From assembly GCA_964393895.1 (NCBI GenBank), contig CAYMWP010000122.1, positions 1 to 13,945 on the forward strand: a DNA stretch of 13,945 bases, read 5' to 3'. The notes beneath the pieces were generated by a model. That model was not told where the DNA came from. It saw only the letters and a list, made by a program, of their open reading frames with translations, and made no database searches. Positions 11,730 through 13,945 of the stretch are shown one piece after another. Positions within the stretch are counted from its first letter, which is position 1. The number at the start of each line of letters is the position of its first letter. Made by a program: the position numbers and the translations under genes. The stretch comes from B4-G1 sp964393895. GTDB lineage: Bacteria > Chloroflexota > Anaerolineae > B4-G1.

Positions 11730-13945
11730 TGGCCCGATCACGGCCAACAACCCCATGGGCGTCCACCACGGCTGGGGGCGCACCTACAAGGACGTCTTTC
11801 CCCGCTTTTGGGCGATGAGGGGCTTTTGCGCGCGCTACCAGAACGGTTTCGACTGCCAGGGCTTGTGGGTCGAGGTCGAGGTGGAGAAGGAAGAGGGCTT
11901 TGGCTCCAAGCAAGATATCGAGGAGTACGGCATCGCCCGCTTTGTGCGCAAGTGCAAGGAGCGGGTGCTGCGCTACGCCGCTGTCCAGACCGAGCAATCC
12001 ATTCGCCTGGGCTACTGGATGGATTGGAACGATCCCGATTTCCTGCGCGACCTGGCGGCGCGTCTGGCGCGTGACCCGGCGGAGACTATCACGGTGGAGG
12101 GACCGGAAGGCCCCGTGACCGATACCGTCGAGAACATCGTGGGGCGGCTGGGGCTGCCGGAGCTGGGCGGCTCTTACTTTACCTTTTCTAACGAAAACAA
12201 CTACATGATCTGGACCATGCTCAAGCGCTGCTGGGAGCGCGGGTGGCTGTACAAAGGGCGCGATGTTATGCCCTGGTGCCCCCGCTGCGCCACCGGTATC
12301 AGCCAGCACGAGATCGTCACCGAGGGATACCGCGAGATGACTCATCCCAGTGTCACGCTGCGCTTCCCCCTGCGCCAGCGACCGGGGGAGAGCTTGCTGG
12401 TCTGGACCACCACTCCCTGGACGCTGACCAGCAACGTGGCGGCGGCGGTGGGGCCGGAACTGACCTACGTAAAGGTGCGCCAGGGGGACGAGGTCTTTTA
12501 CCTCTCCAAAGGCGCCCTCTCCACCCTGGACGGCAAATATGAGGTGTTGGAGGAGATGGCGGGGGCGGCGCTGGAAGGCTGGCCCTACGACGGCCCCTTC
12601 GACGAGTTGGAGGCCCAGCGGGTCGCTGGCGGCCCTGAGGCCCACCGGGTTATCTTGTGGGACGAGGTGGGAGAGACAGAGGGCAGCGGCATCGTTCACA
12701 TCGCGCCCGGCTGCGGCGCGGAGGACTTTGCGCTGGGTAAGGAACACGACCTGCCCGTCATTGCCCCGCTGGACGAGGAGGGGACCTTCCTGGCCGGCTT
12801 TGGCTTTCTCAGCGGAACCAGCGTCGGCGAGAGCGCCGAGCGGGTTTTTGAAAATCTGCGGGAGAAGGGCGTGCTCTACAAGGTCGAGGATTACACCCAT
12901 CGTTACCCCGTCTGCTGGCGCTGCTCCACCGAGTTGGTCTTTCGGCTGGTGGACGAGTGGTTCATCTCGATGGAAGAACTGCGGCACGACATGATCGAGG
13001 TCACCAAACAGATCCGCTGGATCCCCTCGTTTGGGCTGGACCGCGAGCTGGACTGGCTGCGCAACATGCACGATTGGATGATCAGCAAGAAGCGGTACTG
13101 GGGGCTGGCGCTGCCCATCTGGGAGTGCAAGGAATGTGGTCACTTTACCGTCATTGGCGACGAGCACGAACTCGAGGAGCGGGCTGTGGCGGGCTGGGAC
13201 GAGTTCGAGGGGCACACGCCCCACAAGCCCTGGATAGACGCGGTGCGCATTGAGTGTCCCGAGTGCGGCGCGCAAGTCAGCCGCGTCCCCGACGTGGGCA
13301 ATCCCTGGCTCGACGCCGGCATTGTCAGTTTCAGCACGCTCCAGTACCGGACGAATCCCGAATACTGGCAAAGGTGGTACCCGGCCGACTGGATCAGCGA
13401 GTCCTTCCCGGGTCAGTTCCGCAACTGGTTCTACAGCCTCCTGGCGATGGCGACGGTGCTGGAAAACTCGCCACCTTTCAGGACTTGCTTCTCCTACGCC
13501 ACGCTGTTGGCGGAGGATGGGCGGGAGATGCACAAATCGTGGGGCAATGCCATCGAGTTCAACGAGGCCGCCGACAGGATGGGGGTGGACGTGATGCGCT
13601 GGCTCTACTGTGCCCACAAGCCGGAGAACAACCTGCTCTTTGGCTACAACAGAGCGGACGAGGTGCGGCGTCAATTCCTGATCCCGCTGTGGAACGTCTA
13701 CTCCTTCTTCGTGACGTACGCCAACATTGACGGTTGGACGCCAGCACCCAGCACCCAGGATCCAGCATCCGGTAACCAGTTGGACCGCTGGATTCTCGCT
13801 CGCCTTAACAAGGTTGTTGACCAGGTTACCGACCGTCTGGAGAACTATGACTCTTACGGCGCGACGTTGGCGGTGGAGCCTTTCCTGGACGACCTGACCA
13901 ACTGGTACGTGCGTCGCAGCCGGCGGCGGTTCTGGAAGAGCGAGC
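11596..13945 (+). CDS. ileS: Isoleucyl-tRNA synthetase (partial, runs off the window end)
   Basis: 783 residues are visible with no stop; the gene continues past the window. It charges tRNA-Ile with isoleucine. The N-terminal catalytic part begins GPITANNPMGVHHGWGRTYKD, in which the HIGH motif reads HHGW (57-60). An editing domain follows, with WTTTPWTL (270-277). Cys pairs that may bind zinc: 228/231, 440/443, 511/514 and 554/557. ISKKRYWGLALP (496-507) is a standard landmark. The KMSKS loop reads MHKSW (645-649) in DGREMHKSWGN. The anticodon-binding part begins at LDRWILARL. The start has AGGAGAG shortly before ATG 11596. A heptamer repeat is embedded at 13741-13782. Ile identity is supported by the T-box specifier ATC; motif variants mean the exact subclass is uncertain. 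Confidence 0.94.
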   Translation, partial: MFKSVPSSVDFVAQEHQVLDFWRETDAFRKLVQLRKDGPTWSFIDGPITANNPMGVHHGWGRTYKDVFPRFWAMRGFCARYQNGFDCQGLWVEVEVEKEEGFGSKQDIEEYGIARFVRKCKERVLRYAAVQTEQSIRLGYWMDWNDPDFLRDLAARLARDPAETITVEGPEGPVTDTVENIVGRLGLPELGGSYFTFSNENNYMIWTMLKRCWERGWLYKGRDVMPWCPRCATGISQHEIVTEGYREMTHPSVTLRFPLRQRPGESLLVWTTTPWTLTSNVAAAVGPELTYVKVRQGDEVFYLSKGALSTLDGKYEVLEEMAGAALEGWPYDGPFDELEAQRVAGGPEAHRVILWDEVGETEGSGIVHIAPGCGAEDFALGKEHDLPVIAPLDEEGTFLAGFGFLSGTSVGESAERVFENLREKGVLYKVEDYTHRYPVCWRCSTELVFRLVDEWFISMEELRHDMIEVTKQIRWIPSFGLDRELDWLRNMHDWMISKKRYWGLALPIWECKECGHFTVIGDEHELEERAVAGWDEFEGHTPHKPWIDAVRIECPECGAQVSRVPDVGNPWLDAGIVSFSTLQYRTNPEYWQRWYPADWISESFPGQFRNWFYSLLAMATVLENSPPFRTCFSYATLLAEDGREMHKSWGNAIEFNEAADRMGVDVMRWLYCAHKPENNLLFGYNRADEVRRQFLIPLWNVYSFFVTYANIDGWTPAPSTQDPASGNQLDRWILARLNKVVDQVTDRLENYDSYGATLAVEPFLDDLTNWYVRRSRRRFWKSE
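13741..13782 (+). repeat. Heptamer tandem repeat inside ileS
   Basis: Six 7-bp units in line: CCAGCAC, CCAGCAC, CCAGGAT, CCAGCAT, CCGGTAA, CCAGTTG. They encode a low-complexity stretch (PAPSTQDPASGN) just before LDRWILARL, the start of the anticodon-binding part. The reading frame is kept: the six units total 42 bp, which is 14 codons. Confidence 0.75.

Noticed and set aside
11614..13674. Long open frame of 686 codons on the minus strand
   Set aside because: It is antisense to ileS over its whole length. Its open state follows from GC-rich codon use, and the plus frame has clear synthetase motifs.

Overview
The window looks like a chromosomal segment of a GC-rich, single-membrane-type bacterium, most likely a Chloroflexota (Anaerolineae-like) relative. 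This is inferred from the mix of families: a DUF6391-like membrane protein, a sortase with a long Pro/Thr stalk, a lipoprotein that joins a binding-protein-like domain to a CapA domain, an exported L,D-transpeptidase, and an isoleucyl-tRNA synthetase behind a T-box leader. No rRNA, tRNA or CRISPR array is present.

Layout. 1-1242: two tandem small heat-shock genes (hsp20) behind an unusual array of four 11-bp direct repeats, closed by a strong terminator. 1285-2684: a near-consensus promoter, a sortase and a DUF6391-like membrane protein. 2697-2813: a palindromic MITE-like element with an inverted partial copy at 30-95. 2841-3824: holA, DNA polymerase III delta. 3824-4301: a cold-shock protein on the minus strand with its own consensus promoter, long leader and terminator. 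4360-5061: a family 2 glycosyltransferase. 5157-5522 (minus): an unknown small protein. 5575-5631: a long hairpin. 5637-6430: a Phd/PIN toxin-antitoxin operon. 6440-9384 (minus): an L,D-transpeptidase and CapA-lipoprotein operon. 9565-11005: a metallo-beta-lactamase-fold hydrolase translationally coupled to an RNase HI-like protein. 11019-13945: an isoleucine T-box leader, a small transposable element with a clean 9-bp duplication, a probable alaX remnant, and ileS, which runs off the window end.

Functional themes are stress protection (hsp20, cold shock, toxin-antitoxin), the cell surface (sortase, L,D-transpeptidase, CapA, glycosyltransferase) and core information processing (holA, ileS). 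They look like independent transcription units rather than one system.

The most unusual feature is not a gene. Short degenerate tandem repeats, with a different unit length at each site (7, 8, 10 or 11 bp), recur through the window. They fill a gene gap, a protein linker, gene ends and even the interior of ileS. Together with three or more palindromic elements, some inside reading frames, they suggest a genome actively shaped by small repeats. The clearest insertion is the 138-bp element between the ileS T-box and its gene.
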